NCBI GenBank assembly: GCA_937951895.1
Contig: CALFER010000054.1
Span: 1 to 64,000 of the forward strand
Length of the DNA stretch: 64,000 nt
Origin: an uncultured bacterium
GTDB lineage: Bacteria; CSSED10-310; CALFER01
Direction: 5' to 3'
Position numbers and translations under genes: made by a program. Positions within the stretch are counted from its first letter, which is position 1. The number at the start of each line of letters is the position of its first letter. This document shows, piece after piece, positions 62,374-64,000 of the stretch. The notes under the pieces are model-generated. The model did not search any database. It was given only the letters and a program-made list of their open reading frames with translations, and had not been told where the DNA came from.

Positions 62374-63991
62374 TTCCCAGTGCCAATGAAGAGAGCGCAT
62401 CCGGGACCAGATGCAGGAGTGATCCGGAGCGGACCACGGCGATCATGGCTTCCATGTCGGTCCGCAGATACTGGTCCTGTGTGACCGGTGGGAGAGTCTG
62501 GTCGAGGAACGTGAAGACTTTCGCGGTTGAGGGGGCGAGCGGCTTCAGCGATTCGGGAAGAAGATCGAACGTCATCTGGAGGCTTCGCAGGGCGCAGAGC
62601 AGTTCGACGGCGACCACGAGTTCCGCGTTGTAGATTGCCCTTTCGAGATGAACGGCACCGATCGATCCCATCGAGACGAAATCTTCCTGGTTGGCGGCCG
62701 TAGAGATCGAGGTCACGGATGCCGGGAACGAGAGGATTCGAGATTCGGCGGCCCGCGCGGAAGCCGCATATTGAGAGATCATCAGTCCGGTATCGCCGCC
62801 TTTGGGATCCGCGGCGAGATCCTGGGGCAATCCATAGCTTTGAGCTTTATCGAGGATGGCGAAAACTCGCTTGTTTGTGATCAACGTGACACTGGTCAGG
62901 GTCATCTTCACGTAATCGATCACGGCCGCGAGCGGTTGTCCGTGAAAATTGGCGCCGCTTTTCGCGATGTACCAACCGTTATCCAGAATGAACAACGGGT
63001 TGTCCGTTGCGGAGTTGATTTCGATCGTGAGGACTTCCCGGAGTTTCTCGAGTGCCTCGAAAAATGCGCCGTGAACCTGCGGCATGGCGCGGAAACTGTA
63101 GCGATCCTGAACCCGTTCCTTGACCGTTTCCCTGAGCTGTCCCGGGAACCCCACCTTCTGCGCGTCCGCACTCATGCGACATGACCCTTCGATCAACGCT
63201 CGAAGTGCTTTCCCAATCGCCATCTGCCCCCGGTGCGGGCGGGATTCGAGGATCACATCCGAGAAGGCGTCCTTTTCGCCTCGGATGGCTTCGAGCGAAA
63301 GGGCGCCGGAGATGGATGCATGCCTGAGGATGTTCAGCGCATTTCGGAAAGCAAACGCAGCCATCCCTGCGATGAAACTCGATCCGTTCGTCAATCCCAT
63401 GGCTTCCTTGGCACCCAGTTTGGTCGGCAGCAGACCGGCTTTCGCGAGCGCTTCATCGGCCGGCATCAACTCGCCATGGAAGTAGGCTTTAGCTTCCTTG
63501 AATCCGAGCAGCACGGCGCCGATCATGGCCAGAGGAACGAGATCACCGCTGGCTCCGACCGAACCCTCCTCCAGAACCCAGGGGGTGACGCCGCGATTGA
63601 GCATGTCGATCATGAGGCGACAGGTTTCGGGACGGACGGCGGAAAAACCTTTTGCAAACGAGTTGAGGCGAATGACCATGATCGCCCGGACAACCGCCTC
63701 AGGAAGCGGTTTTCCAGTGCCACAGTTATGAGCCCGGATGAAACGGATCTGATAGTTCTCAAAGGCTTCGGGTGAAATGGTAACATCTTTCAGATCCCCG
63801 CATCCGACATTCGTCCCGTATATCTGAATCTCGGGATGACGCACCAACTGACGTTCCAGCCCCTCCCGAAACGATTGGAGCGACTGCCAGACTTCCTCGG
63901 GGAAATCGACCTGCAGGTGTCCATCGGCAATATCGAGAAGATCGGAGACAGACAACGAACGGCCATCGAGCATCACCACGGAAACACTCAT
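62351..63991 (-). CDS. aromatic amino acid ammonia-lyase, histidine-type (HAL/TAL family)
   Basis: A 546-residue protein of the MIO-dependent lyase family. The cofactor triad A147-S148-G149 is in EEGSVGASGDLVPLA. The catalytic Tyr loop is IYGTNVGCG (Tyr58). The selectivity position is His (H88, RAHNC), as in histidine and tyrosine lyases and unlike phenylalanine lyases. The late motif is NQEDFVSMG, with the Glu of histidine lyases but Phe where they have His. It removes ammonia from an aromatic amino acid; urocanate, coumarate or another product is possible. No other hut genes are visible. The ATG at 63991 is only 9 bases from the window edge; the frame is open to the edge, so the start is not certain. 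Confidence 0.85.
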   Translation of the reverse strand: MSVSVVMLDGRSLSVSDLLDIADGHLQVDFPEEVWQSLQSFREGLERQLVRHPEIQIYGTNVGCGDLKDVTISPEAFENYQIRFIRAHNCGTGKPLPEAVVRAIMVIRLNSFAKGFSAVRPETCRLMIDMLNRGVTPWVLEEGSVGASGDLVPLAMIGAVLLGFKEAKAYFHGELMPADEALAKAGLLPTKLGAKEAMGLTNGSSFIAGMAAFAFRNALNILRHASISGALSLEAIRGEKDAFSDVILESRPHRGQMAIGKALRALIEGSCRMSADAQKVGFPGQLRETVKERVQDRYSFRAMPQVHGAFFEALEKLREVLTIEINSATDNPLFILDNGWYIAKSGANFHGQPLAAVIDYVKMTLTSVTLITNKRVFAILDKAQSYGLPQDLAADPKGGDTGLMISQYAASARAAESRILSFPASVTSISTAANQEDFVSMGSIGAVHLERAIYNAELVVAVELLCALRSLQMTFDLLPESLKPLAPSTAKVFTFLDQTLPPVTQDQYLRTDMEAMIAVVRSGSLLHLVPDALSSLALGISVSVSQ

Positions 63992-64000
63992 CACATCACC

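Overview
The window is a 64 kb, GC-rich chromosomal segment from a Gram-negative bacterium. A TonB-dependent outer-membrane receptor, a periplasmic adaptor and many Sec signal peptides show the double membrane. A double-cubane-type anaerobic reductase with its ATP-dependent activase suggests an anaerobic or facultative lifestyle. The many PAS-rich histidine kinases, two giant Ser/Thr kinases and secreted proteins with Thr/Pro linkers and a shared C-terminal domain fit an uncultivated environmental lineage. I cannot name the phylum from sequence alone. No rRNA, tRNA, phage, transposase or CRISPR array was seen, and coding density is high with short gaps and many overlapping gene ends.

Layout. 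1-100: tandem 45-bp intergenic repeat. 0.2-6.7 kb: two convergent secreted proteins, a glycosidase-like TIM-barrel protein that lacks the expected Glu of its NEP motif, and a very large M14 zinc carboxypeptidase. 6.8-17.5 kb: signalling block with a small PAS protein, a Ser/Thr kinase-ATPase-TPR protein and two convergent hybrid histidine kinases. 17.6-19.7 kb: a 2-hydroxyacyl-CoA-dehydratase-type reductase and its activase, behind a structured leader that can hide the Shine-Dalgarno. 19.9-25.5 kb: hexanucleotide repeat, then the operon psuG - sensor kinase - secreted propeller protein. 25.6-30 kb: Lhr-type helicase. 30-33.3 kb: DUF1573 protein, S51-type peptidase, AMP nucleosidase-like protein and a 54-residue membrane protein. 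33.3-42.4 kb (minus strand): ribosomal protein bTHX, class II aldolase, MacAB-like export system and a large GH13 protein. 42.5-48.9 kb: complete branched-chain amino acid ABC importer (livKHMGF) plus an MFS carrier. 48.8-56 kb: PAS-receiver protein, a secreted Pro-rich mini-protein and a 1722-residue kinase / NTPase / TPR / GAF / sigma-54 activator fusion. 56.1-62.4 kb: cobalamin riboswitch with an intrinsic terminator, btuB-like receptor and three secreted proteins. 62.4-64 kb: aromatic amino acid (histidine-type) ammonia-lyase.

Most interesting points. (1) The cobalamin-controlled operon pairs BtuB with a beta-propeller protein and two other exported proteins, which resembles the Bacteroides BtuG/BtuH surface-capture idea in a different lineage. 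(2) Four unrelated secreted proteins share a C-terminal domain of about 110 residues (YxxFxPSW ... WP ... FWxxxLD), a candidate sorting or anchoring module. (3) The reductase leader has a promoter, a 5-codon ORF and a nested hairpin whose 3' arm is the Shine-Dalgarno. (4) A single polypeptide joins a Hanks-type kinase to a sigma-54 activator with an altered GAFTGA loop. All functional statements rest on motif reading; no database search was run.
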